From Lachnospiraceae bacterium UBA3386 (GTDB lineage: Bacteria; Bacillota; Clostridia; Lachnospirales; Lachnospiraceae), in contig DEPS01000175.1 of NCBI GenBank assembly GCA_002358875.1, forward strand, positions 1-53,607: a stretch of 53,607 nt of DNA, read 5' to 3'. The notes beneath the pieces were generated by a model. It had not been told where the DNA came from, did not search any database, and saw only the letters and a program-made list of their open reading frames with translations. Position 1 is the first letter of the stretch, and each line of letters begins with the position of its first letter. Below are positions 17,173-25,000 of this stretch, in pieces. The translations under genes and the position numbers were made by a program.

Positions 17173-17210
17173 ATAAAGGCACTGTGTCAAATCAATCTGA
17201 CACAGTGCCT
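17173..17210 (-). terminator. Probable intrinsic terminator of the lactonase-like gene
   Basis: A 13-bp perfect stem AGGCACTGTGTCA (17177-17189) with its complement (17198-17210), loop of eight, is followed on the minus strand by TTTATT. It lies about 100 bp after the stop at 17307, unusually far. The same GTGTCA word recurs at 17165. Confidence 0.55.
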
Positions 17211-17306
17211 GTCAAGGAAATCCGAAATTGGAATTATACTGTATATTCGCAGAAAATACGAATGAGAACGGTTCTTGCTGCGGTCATGGACCGCGTCGGG
17301 ATCTTT

Positions 17307-18425
17307 TTATTCCTGTTCGGGCAGCAGCTTGTGGAAGATAATGCAGTTCGGCTTATCCACCTTGATTTCCTTCGCGCACATGATGAGGGTCTTCTTCTCA
17401 TAATCAACTGTGAAGAAGGTCATCGTGTCAGACTCATGATTGAGGCTGACCAGGTGTTTGTCGTCCGGGAACAGGGCGGCATCCTTGGGATACTCACCGC
17501 TGATAGGCAGGCAGAGAACCTTTTCCAGGTGGCCGTTGTCCTGGTCGAGGGAGAACAGGACGACGGAGTTATCTCCTGCATTGGAACTTACAAGATACTT
17601 GAAGTCGGAGGAGAAGTTGAGGGCGCTGGCTGCCGAGCCGGTGGCATGGTAATCATTGAGGGTAGGGACGGTCTGAATCTTCTCAAAATCAGGCTGCCCG
17701 TTCACTTCATGGTAGAAGTAGACATCGATCAGGTTCTTGAGCTCATGGACAACATAGAGGTAATGTCCGCTCTTTGAGAACTTGAGGTGGCGGGGGGCAG
17801 ACTCCATCTCGGAATGCAGGATGGCGCACTGTTTGAGACGTCCAGTCACATGGTTGAATGTATAGACATTGACGTGATCCATACCCAGATCCGCAGCACA
17901 GAGATATTTGTTGTCGCGGGTCATTTTCACGCACTGGACGTGGGGACGGAAATTCCTCTCCGCAATGCTTCCCAGCCCTTTCAGATAGAGCTCATCTGTG
18001 ATCGCGCCGATGCTGCCGTCATCATTAAGACGCAGGACTGTGATCTTGCCGTCGTGATAGCTGCACACAAAGAGATATTTATCGGTGTAGTCTGTCGACA
18101 GGTGCGAGCCGCGCATCCCGTTGATCGGGGCAAAGTTAAGCTTTTCAAGGTCTCCGCCCTTAACGATATGGAAGGATTCCACACCGAAATCCGTAATGGA
18201 ATACAGAAAACGGCCGTTGTGGGAAATGGAAACATAAGAGGAGTTTGTGATGGGAATTTCACTCTTCTCCTTCAGAGTTCCGTTTTCGACGTCTACGTCA
18301 TAGACGCGGATCCCGACTTTCTTTTTTCCGGCCCTTGTGTAGGAAGATACATAAGCGACAAACCGGTCTCCCGGTGTATACCCATATCTGGAGAGATCAA
18401 GTCCGTCTTTCCTTTCTTCTGCCAT
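17307..18425 (-). CDS. Lactonase family seven-bladed beta-propeller protein (6-phosphogluconolactonase-like)
   Basis: 372 residues from ATG 18425, chosen for an AAAGGA site; the longer open frame has no ribosome site and overlaps proB. Repeated propeller strands are visible: GRFLYSITDFGVESFHI, YLFVCSYHDGKITVLRL, LCAADLGMDHVNVYTF, YLYVVHELKNLIDVYFY, YLVSSNAGDNSVVLFSL. The conserved RPHVQCVKMTRDNKYLCAADLG segment marks the lactonase (YkgB/Pgl) family, whose known activity is hydrolysis of 6-phosphogluconolactone. No pentose-phosphate genes are nearby, so the substrate is unproven. It has its own promoter and terminator. Confidence 0.85.
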   Translation of the reverse strand: MAEERKDGLDLSRYGYTPGDRFVAYVSSYTRAGKKKVGIRVYDVDVENGTLKEKSEIPITNSSYVSISHNGRFLYSITDFGVESFHIVKGGDLEKLNFAPINGMRGSHLSTDYTDKYLFVCSYHDGKITVLRLNDDGSIGAITDELYLKGLGSIAERNFRPHVQCVKMTRDNKYLCAADLGMDHVNVYTFNHVTGRLKQCAILHSEMESAPRHLKFSKSGHYLYVVHELKNLIDVYFYHEVNGQPDFEKIQTVPTLNDYHATGSAASALNFSSDFKYLVSSNAGDNSVVLFSLDQDNGHLEKVLCLPISGEYPKDAALFPDDKHLVSLNHESDTMTFFTVDYEKKTLIMCAKEIKVDKPNCIIFHKLLPEQE

Positions 18426-18491
18426 AGTGCACATCCTTTCCTGAACCGCAAGGCTTTCAATATTGACTGTCGTTACTGTCCTGCAGTTCAG

Positions 18492-18500
18492 ATTATAACA
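18492..18500 (-). promoter_or_regulatory. Extended -10 promoter of the lactonase-like gene
   Basis: On the minus strand TGTTATAAT (18500-18492) is an extended -10 about 67 bp before the ATG at 18425; no clear -35. It lies in the gap between proB and this gene. Confidence 0.45.
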
Positions 18501-18597
18501 TATATCGGACACAAATGGTATGCAAAAATCAGCGGTTTTATTCTTTTTATTAAATCCCGCGCTGCAGTTCAGAACAGCATTATTTGGCGGGCAGCGT

Positions 18598-19518
18598 TCA
18601 TCCCATCGACTCCAGGTAGTCCTGAAGGTCAAAATCCGGGTCGGGGTTTGCGCGGAAGATCGTCCCGTGGTTTCTTCCCTGGACGACCTCGTGGATGACA
18701 TTCATGTGTTTACTGTTTACGATCACCATATCGCAGCCGCTGCGGGTGGCGATCATGGCCGCCTGGAGTTTTGTGCTCATGCCGCCGGTTCCGCTCTCGC
18801 TTCCGGTGCTGTGTTTAGCCATTTTCATCAGGTTCTCGTCCAGGACGGGAACATACTCGATGAAGGAGGCGTCGGGATTGACCCTGGGGTCATCCGTATA
18901 CAGGCCGTCCACGTCAGACAGAAGGATCAGAAGGTCCGCGTGCATCAGGGAAGCCACCATGGCGGACAGGTTGTCGTTGTCGCCGACGGAGTACTCGTAG
19001 GTCGCGACGGAGTCGTTCTCGTTGACGATCGGGATGACGTCGAATTTGAGAAGCTCATTGAAGGTGTTGTAGAGGTTGTATTTTCCAAGATTGTCGCCGA
19101 TCGCGTTTTTGTCCATCAGGACCTGGGCGGAAATCTGGTTGTAGTCGTTAAAAAAACGCTGATAGGTCATCATCAGCCGGGCCTGCCCGATGGCGGCGCA
19201 GGCCTGCTTGACCGTGATGGGGCTGTCCTCTGCGAGATCCGCCCCGGAGCTTGTGCGGCGGAGGACCTCGCGCCCGACCGCCGTCGCCCCCGAGGTCACG
19301 AGGATGACGTCCCTTCCGCTGTTCTTGAGGTCGCTGAGCTCCCTGACGAGGACATCGATCTTGTGGTAGTCGAGACGTTTCGTCGAAGCGTGCAGGAGGG
19401 AGGAGGAGCCGACCTTGACCACGATCCTCTTCCTCCCGCGAAGATTCCAGCGATAGGCAAGGTTTGCGTCCGCCGTATGGTCTCTGTCCTGCTTTGTCTG
19501 CGCCTTCATCTCATTCAT
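18598..19518 (-). CDS. proB: Glutamate 5-kinase
   Basis: About 306 residues; phosphorylates L-glutamate with ATP in the first step of proline synthesis. Amino-acid-kinase motifs: IVVKVGSSSL at the N-terminus, ILVTSGATAVGREVL, PIVNENDSVA, VGDNDNLSAMVASL, LLILLSDVDGLYTDDPR and GTGGMSTKLQAA. The C-terminal PUA domain of longer ProB proteins is absent, a known short form. Two ATGs share the AAGGAG site; the second (19518) has better spacing than the first (19524). No proA is in the window, so proline synthesis is completed elsewhere. Confidence 0.92.
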   Translation of the reverse strand: MNEMKAQTKQDRDHTADANLAYRWNLRGRKRIVVKVGSSSLLHASTKRLDYHKIDVLVRELSDLKNSGRDVILVTSGATAVGREVLRRTSSGADLAEDSPITVKQACAAIGQARLMMTYQRFFNDYNQISAQVLMDKNAIGDNLGKYNLYNTFNELLKFDVIPIVNENDSVATYEYSVGDNDNLSAMVASLMHADLLILLSDVDGLYTDDPRVNPDASFIEYVPVLDENLMKMAKHSTGSESGTGGMSTKLQAAMIATRSGCDMVIVNSKHMNVIHEVVQGRNHGTIFRANPDPDFDLQDYLESMG

Positions 19519-19539
19519 TTGCATTTGCTCCTTAAAAAA

Positions 19540-21513
19540 CTAAGTGTAGGGTTGGATTTCTTTCCCCTGGTTTAGCGGCGTATATCTTCCGGCGATGGCC
19601 TCTGCGATCCGCATTCCATCCATGGCTGCGGACATGATGCCTCCGGCGTAGCCCGCGCCCTCACCGCAGGGATACAGTCCGTGGACGCCGGTGGATTCGA
19701 AGGTCTCTCCCCTCAGAATCCTGACAGGGGAGGATGTACGGCTTTCGACCCCTGCGACGATGGCCTGGGGACCGTCAAACCCGCTGATCCTGTGCCCGAA
19801 CTGTTCCATGCCCTCGATAAAATCAAGAGTCAGGTCCTGCGGAAGGAGATCCTTTAAGGTAGTCTCCGAATATGAGCCTGCAGACCAGCCGCAGGGGAGC
19901 CGGCAGGGAGAAAGCCGGCTGTCATTTAAATCCCTCAAGACAGACATGCCCTGCGCATCTTTTAAATCATCCGGGCAGGACATGCTCCGGGAATCTTTTA
20001 AATCCTTCGAGCCAGACAATGCCTGAGTATCTTTGAAATCTTTCGGGCAGGAAATTTCTGATAAAAGAATTTCGCGCCTCAGATCCACGTACCGCTGCGC
20101 GGGAATCCTTCCGCCGCCGAGCTCATATGCCTTCTTTTCGAGCCGCCTCTGAAAATGCATGCCCGCAAGGACGTCGGAACTGCCGAATTCCTTCTCTCCC
20201 ACCGTGACGACAACGGCGCTGTTGGCCCATCCGCTGTCTCTTTTTTCATTGCTCATCCCGTTGACGCAAAGTCCGCCATCCTCGGAAGAAGCATTGACGA
20301 TCAGTCCTCCGGGGCACATGCAGAAGGAGTAGACTCCCCTTCCGGAACCCGCTTTTGCGGTAAGCTTATAAGGAGAGGCTGACAGTCCCATCGAAGCGAG
20401 CTCATCCGGGTCGGAAATCCCGTATTGGCTCTGGTCGATCATTTTCTGGGGATGTGCGACGCGAAAGCCTACGGCGAACTGCTTCTGCTCCATGGGAAGG
20501 CCTGTCCGGTATAAATACTCCACCGTGTCCCTGGCGCTGTGGCCAATGGCCAGGACGACCGCCTCCGCCGGGACAAACCACTCGTCCCTGTGGCCATCGG
20601 AAGGGTTTTCGTTGCGGACATCCGAAGTGTTTTGAAGAAAAACGCCGTCTAAATATGTGGGGGCCGGGATTTCTTTTCCTGTTTTTTCCGCCATGGAGGA
20701 AGATTCAGCTTCAGGTGCGCCAAGGGAAGAATCTTGAAGCTTTTTAAAAGAAAAACCGGTGCAGATTGTATCAAACAGCACCTCTCCGCCCGCCTCTTCA
20801 ATGCGCCTGCGGATATTGGGAATCACGGTGCGGAGCCTGTCAGTACCTATATGGGGCTTTGCATCATAAAGAATAGAAGGGGACGCTCCGGCTTCGACGA
20901 AAGTCTCCAGGATTTTTCGGGAGCGCCCTGTCTTATCATTGATCTGGGTATTGAGCTTTCCGTCGGAAAAGGTGCCGGCGCCCCCCTCCCCGAACTGGAC
21001 ATTGGAGGCGGGATCGAGGACGCCGTCCTCCCAGAAACGGGCCACGTCCGCCGCGCGCTCCTCCATCGGCTTTCCCCGCTCAATAAGAAGGGGACGGTAT
21101 CCGTGCTCCGCAAGGAACAGGGCGCAGAAAAGCCCCGCCGGGCCCGCCCCGATGACGACAGGACGGTGCGGGAGCGCCTCCCGGCCGGAAACGGGAAAGA
21201 CGTAGCTTTCCTTTGGCGCGATGGAAATGTTTTTATCCTTCAGCCGCCGGACAAGGGCTGTCTCATCTTTTTCGGACAGGCCGGTTTCCACATCGACTGT
21301 ATAAATGTCGAAAAGCTGCGGCTTTTTTCGGGCGTCCACCGAATGCCGGACAAGAGAATAAGAGAACCCGGTATGTGAGGCACCATTTGAGGAAAGCCTC
21401 AGTATTTTTTTTGTTTTCTCCTCAAGAGCCCCTTCTGCATGCCCGCAGGGGAGCTTTAATTGTGTAATACGTATCATTTCCGTTTCTGTCAGGCCATGTG
21501 AAGTAATGTCCAA
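19540..21513 (-). CDS. FAD-dependent oxidoreductase (COG2509-like) with a tandem-repeat insert
   Basis: 657 residues. An N-terminal domain (RITQLKLPCG; YSLVRHSVDARKK) precedes the FAD-binding motif VVIGAGPAGLFCALFLAEHG with LLIERG. Further signatures: VQFGEGGAGTFSDGKLNT, VLAIGHSARDT, QFAVGFRVAHPQ and C-terminal GLYPCGEGAGYAGGI. The family is thought to contain dehydrogenases of unknown substrate. Between residues about 483 and 531, four 12-residue units (PKDFKDTQAL, SKDLKDSRSM, PDDLKDAQGM, LRDLNDSRLS) form a tandem insert, probably a surface loop. The start is uncertain: TTG 21513 follows GAGGAG at short spacing; ATG 21477 would remove 12 residues. Confidence 0.85.
   Translation of the reverse strand: MDITSHGLTETEMIRITQLKLPCGHAEGALEEKTKKILRLSSNGASHTGFSYSLVRHSVDARKKPQLFDIYTVDVETGLSEKDETALVRRLKDKNISIAPKESYVFPVSGREALPHRPVVIGAGPAGLFCALFLAEHGYRPLLIERGKPMEERAADVARFWEDGVLDPASNVQFGEGGAGTFSDGKLNTQINDKTGRSRKILETFVEAGASPSILYDAKPHIGTDRLRTVIPNIRRRIEEAGGEVLFDTICTGFSFKKLQDSSLGAPEAESSSMAEKTGKEIPAPTYLDGVFLQNTSDVRNENPSDGHRDEWFVPAEAVVLAIGHSARDTVEYLYRTGLPMEQKQFAVGFRVAHPQKMIDQSQYGISDPDELASMGLSASPYKLTAKAGSGRGVYSFCMCPGGLIVNASSEDGGLCVNGMSNEKRDSGWANSAVVVTVGEKEFGSSDVLAGMHFQRRLEKKAYELGGGRIPAQRYVDLRREILLSEISCPKDFKDTQALSGSKDLKDSRSMSCPDDLKDAQGMSVLRDLNDSRLSPCRLPCGWSAGSYSETTLKDLLPQDLTLDFIEGMEQFGHRISGFDGPQAIVAGVESRTSSPVRILRGETFESTGVHGLYPCGEGAGYAGGIMSAAMDGMRIAEAIAGRYTPLNQGKEIQPYT
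19923..20066 (-). repeat. 36-bp tandem repeat inside the FAD oxidoreductase gene
   Basis: Four units start at 19923, 19959, 19995 and 20031, exactly 36 bp apart, with the shared plus-strand core CTTTTAAATC and later GGCAGGA or GCCAGACA. The length is a multiple of three, so copy number can change without a frameshift. The units encode a D-L-K-D-S/A-type sequence. Confidence 0.85.
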
Positions 21514-21585
21514 ATCTCTCCTCGCTTCATTAAATCATCTCCATAGCCAGATTTGTGGCAAATTCAGTCGCTTCTTTTTCGGTTT

Positions 21586-23560
21586 CTAATGGTGCCACCT
21601 GCATCCTGCGGCTTTGAACAGGATAAGGAAATCCGTGATAATCATTAAATGCATAAATAAACATACGAAGAACATCCGCTGCTGCTTTTCCTCGGAGCGC
21701 ACGGTCTCTTCAATGTTGTGGATGCCCAAAAGTATACGGTGGGACCCGGGCCATACGCCGACCGGAACTGCCTTCACCTGATAGGTCGTGCTGTTCCCCG
21801 CCTTATCCACAAGCCTGAAATTGTGGTACAGCGCATGATCCTGCGTCAGGCTCTGCTTCATGCCTTCGAGGTTTACGTGGGCATGGAAGGATTCATATTC
21901 TTCTTCGTTCAGATGGCTGAGCCGGTCGAGGAAGGCGGAGAGGGAGCGGTAGGAATACAGCTCCGGGCAATGCTCCTTATAGCTGTCGTTCGTGCGCAGC
22001 ACCGCAAAGGTGTCGCAGTCTATATCCGAGCGGATCAGGACATCATAATCGTCCGTCAGGGCGCTGAGCGTCATCCGCTGCTGCTCCTCACGCTGCTTGC
22101 CCAGCTGGTTGACCACAAAAGACGACACTGCCTGCAGGATCAGCAGCGTGCTGGTGTTGGCGTGGGGATTGTCCACGCCTAAGAAGCCGACAATATCGCC
22201 GCCGAGCTGCAGCGGCGCGGCCATCAGCGACTGGATGTCCTGCATGGCGAGAATCTTGTACTCATCCGAATCGTGGTCCAGCTCGCCGTCTGTAGAATTG
22301 ATGTAAAACTCGCCGTGAGCCTTGAACTGCGCGATCCAGCGGTCCACAACGGCGATGTCCATGTTCTGCAGCTTTTCAATTTCCGCTTCAATGCCCTCGG
22401 CGCACCACTCATAGGTGTTGCTCATCTTTTGGGTGCCCAGGTCAAATTCAAAAATATAGGAGCGGTCCGCGCTGTAAAACGAGGCGACCAGGTTCAGCAG
22501 CTCGTTACAGGCAACCTCATAGTCTCCGTTTCTGTGCAAAATGGTGATGCAGTCCATCAGGAGATCGTTGATCCTGATTTTCTGCCGATCCAGTTCCTCC
22601 ATTTCAGTGATCTTCTCTTTTGTATTGGCTGCAAGCTGTTTGAATGCCGGGTCAGGATACCGATTTCATCATCTTTATCATATTTCAATGTAAAATCGTA
22701 ATTGCCCTCATCCACCTGCTTTGCGGCTTTCGTAAGATCACGAAGGGGCTTCGTAATGCGGTCTGTAAAGCGGGTCATGGCGATCATCGCAATTGCCAGA
22801 ATAAGAAGCAGCGCGACAAGGATATTTCAGATCATTCCTGTCCATCTGCTGTTGATTTCAGACACCGGCGCGCAGACATACAGCCGCATGCCGTTGCTCA
22901 GCGGTATCCCAACAGCTTCCTTCTTTACGCCCTCATAGCTATACAGTAAGTGCTCGCTGTCTGTGAACCCGTCGGGCTTATCCATTTTAGTCAATTCCAG
23001 GTTCAGCTGCGCCTGGTTCAGCAGAGGGTGATAAAAAACGTCTGCGTTTTCATCAAGAATAAAGGCATACCCGCTCTTAAAGATCGTGAGGTTGTCCACT
23101 TTCTGCTTTAAGGTATCGCAGTCGATTTCAATGCCGATCACGCCGACAAACCGGTCCATCCAGTAAACGGGCACATTATAGGAAACAACCTGCGTCCCAA
23201 GGTTTTCCGTGTAATAGGGAGGAAGCCATATCCCTTTGCCCGTCGACTTGGGGACAGTAAACCAGACAAGAGAGGATGTATCGCCGGTATCATACCGGGA
23301 GATGTCTGTCACTTCGTGTTCTTTGAACTCCCCGTCCTGGTATACATACCAAAATCCCTTAACATCCTCAGATATCTCCGGATCGATCCTGAAATAGTAG
23401 GTGAGCACTCCGTTCGTGTTGTAGGCGATCCGCCCGAACAGATTGCGGGCGCGCTCCACCTGGCTGCCCAGATCTTCCAGCGACATGCCTTCAAAGCTGT
23501 CCGCTCCTTATCTTCATTCTTAATGATGACTAAAATATATTTGTAGACAGGTATCACTTG
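21586..23560 (-). pseudogene. Broken membrane sensor: Cache - HAMP - GAF (output domain lost)
   Basis: Three pieces of one gene. Piece 1 (23486-22827) is a double-Cache extracellular sensor (VLTYYFRIDPEIS, VPVYWMDRFVGVIGIEID, GYAFILDENADVFYHP) ending WTGMI at an in-frame TGA (22829-22827). Reading on through it gives the membrane helix ILVALLLILAIAMIAM and a HAMP domain (PLRDLTKAAKQVDEGNYDF). Near 22650 a one-base frameshift moves the sequence into the next piece (FKQLAANTKEKITEMEELDRQ), which continues to 21586 as a GAF domain (ADRSYIFEF, MAAPLQLGGDIVGFLGVDNP) and a PAS-like part. The end degenerates after EEKQQRM, where a GGDEF or other output domain would be expected. Upstream of 23486 the first membrane helix also seems frame-shifted. 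Clearly inactive as a full sensor. Confidence 0.8.
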
Positions 23561-23601
23561 CGATTCAAAAGATTATGATAAGAAACTTGAAAAATCAAGT
23601 T

Positions 23602-24915
23602 TCACAGAATAGCTTCCTCGTCGCCCCTTACTCTTCCCAAAGACTTGACATTAACACTGATACCCAGTTCCCTGAGGTATTTTACAATGTTCTCAGCCCA
23701 GTATCCGTTATCACTTCTGCAATCTATGTTCAGACGGAGATTGTTATTGTATGTGTAACCCACCAAAGAGCAGGCTCTGGCATAACTGTGGAGATGCATA
23801 TCACTTATCATTTTATCAAGCCCTGTTCCCATATTCAGGTTACCCGGATAGGTAATGGCATATGAAAATGGCTGAAAATCTTCAGGACCCGGAAGAGACA
23901 TGTTGTGTTCTATGATCTTTCCCATATCCTCCTTACTGTTTTCAAGCGCTTTGATCAGATCGACTTTATCAGTGATAACCTTAGTAAAATTTTCCCGGCT
24001 GATCTGAGAATTCACGTGCGCCTTCACTTTCAGACCGACTTTATCAAGGGGCTGGATGAAGTCATCGTACATCAGCGGGACCAGTATTCCGTCTGAGAAA
24101 TTGACCATAGTATCCTCGCCGAAGAGTTTCCTCATATCCACCGGCAACATGGCGATCACAGGCTTATTCTTATCTATATCTCCTGCCTGATAAAAGGCTT
24201 TTGAAGCAATGCATATTAAGAGCGATGTCACTGAGATACTGTATTGCTTTGTTATCCCAAGAAATTCCGAAAGAGAAAGTTCAACAGTATACCTGTTAAG
24301 CTCACGGCTTTCTTCCGGATATTGCTCAGCTGTAAATGCCGCTGCTCCCGGACTTTGATACCATCCTTCGGGAATGACATCATGATCGGCATAAAAGCCG
24401 TAAGGATCATACCTGCTGTCATCAATCTCCAAAGCATCCTCTTTGCAGAGCCGTATCTTTCCTTTCAGCTCCTCTGCCTCCTCACGGGTTAAAGGCTTCC
24501 CGATATTCCGGGCATACAGGAATAATACAGAACTCATAAACGACAGAATACCCCTCGCATCACTTAAGCCGTGGAAGTATGAAATGACCAGTGAGCGCTT
24601 ATCATAAGCAATATAAAAGAGATACCCGTTTGTTTCATCGCTTCCTATCAGATGTTCATCCCCTATCCCCTGAAAGAAGGGTACCGGATCATCATTTCTT
24701 TCCGAAAAGAACTGTCCATCCATGCGAAATACCCGGATTTTAAACTCCGGATAGAAAATAATGCTCTCCCGGACAGCCGATTTCATGCACTCAATATCGA
24801 TATCATCATGAAAGTCATACTGGAACTGTATGTTGAAGGTATTGAGCCCAACCAGCGTATAAAAAAACAGTTCATTAGAGTATCCAAGTTTTCGAATATC
24901 ATTATTGTTATCCAT
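23602..24915 (-). CDS. Condensation/alcohol-acetyltransferase-like acyltransferase
   Basis: 437 residues from ATG 24915 behind GAGG. The fold resembles the alcohol acetyltransferase/condensation superfamily: an N-terminal half with the HxxxD-type motif SYFHGLSDARG (His115, Asp119) and a C-terminal half with PVDMRKLFG, NFSDGILVPL and a hydrophobic core typical of these two-lobed enzymes. Members transfer acyl groups from CoA or carrier proteins to hydroxyls or amines; substrates cannot be read from sequence. It is the last gene of the five-gene operon, after the GT2-GH3 gene, with a hairpin repeat in the 84-bp gap. A role in acylating the product of that enzyme is inference. Confidence 0.7.
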   Translation of the reverse strand: MDNNNDIRKLGYSNELFFYTLVGLNTFNIQFQYDFHDDIDIECMKSAVRESIIFYPEFKIRVFRMDGQFFSERNDDPVPFFQGIGDEHLIGSDETNGYLFYIAYDKRSLVISYFHGLSDARGILSFMSSVLFLYARNIGKPLTREEAEELKGKIRLCKEDALEIDDSRYDPYGFYADHDVIPEGWYQSPGAAAFTAEQYPEESRELNRYTVELSLSEFLGITKQYSISVTSLLICIASKAFYQAGDIDKNKPVIAMLPVDMRKLFGEDTMVNFSDGILVPLMYDDFIQPLDKVGLKVKAHVNSQISRENFTKVITDKVDLIKALENSKEDMGKIIEHNMSLPGPEDFQPFSYAITYPGNLNMGTGLDKMISDMHLHSYARACSLVGYTYNNNLRLNIDCRSDNGYWAENIVKYLRELGISVNVKSLGRVRGDEEAIL

Positions 24916-24957
24916 AGTTACCGCCTCATATAAGATGCACGTTTATCCGCATATCTT

Positions 24958-25000
24958 TACTCGACAATCCCGCTGCACATGCAGCGTGGAAAGCTCGTAT
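24958..25000 (+). repeat. Dispersed hairpin repeat, copy 2 of 3
   Basis: Left arm CTCGACAATCC, a six-pair stem CGCTGC/GCAGCG around ACAT, right arm GGAAAGCTCGTAT. It touches the stop codon of the GT2-GH3 gene and is antisense to the operon around it. It differs from copy 1 at stem positions where pairing is kept. Confidence 0.7.

Noticed and set aside
17173..17210. Insertion-sequence end
   Set aside because: The perfect inverted repeat is short-looped and followed by a T-rich tract on the strand of the upstream gene, with no partner copy or transposase nearby; a terminator explains it better.
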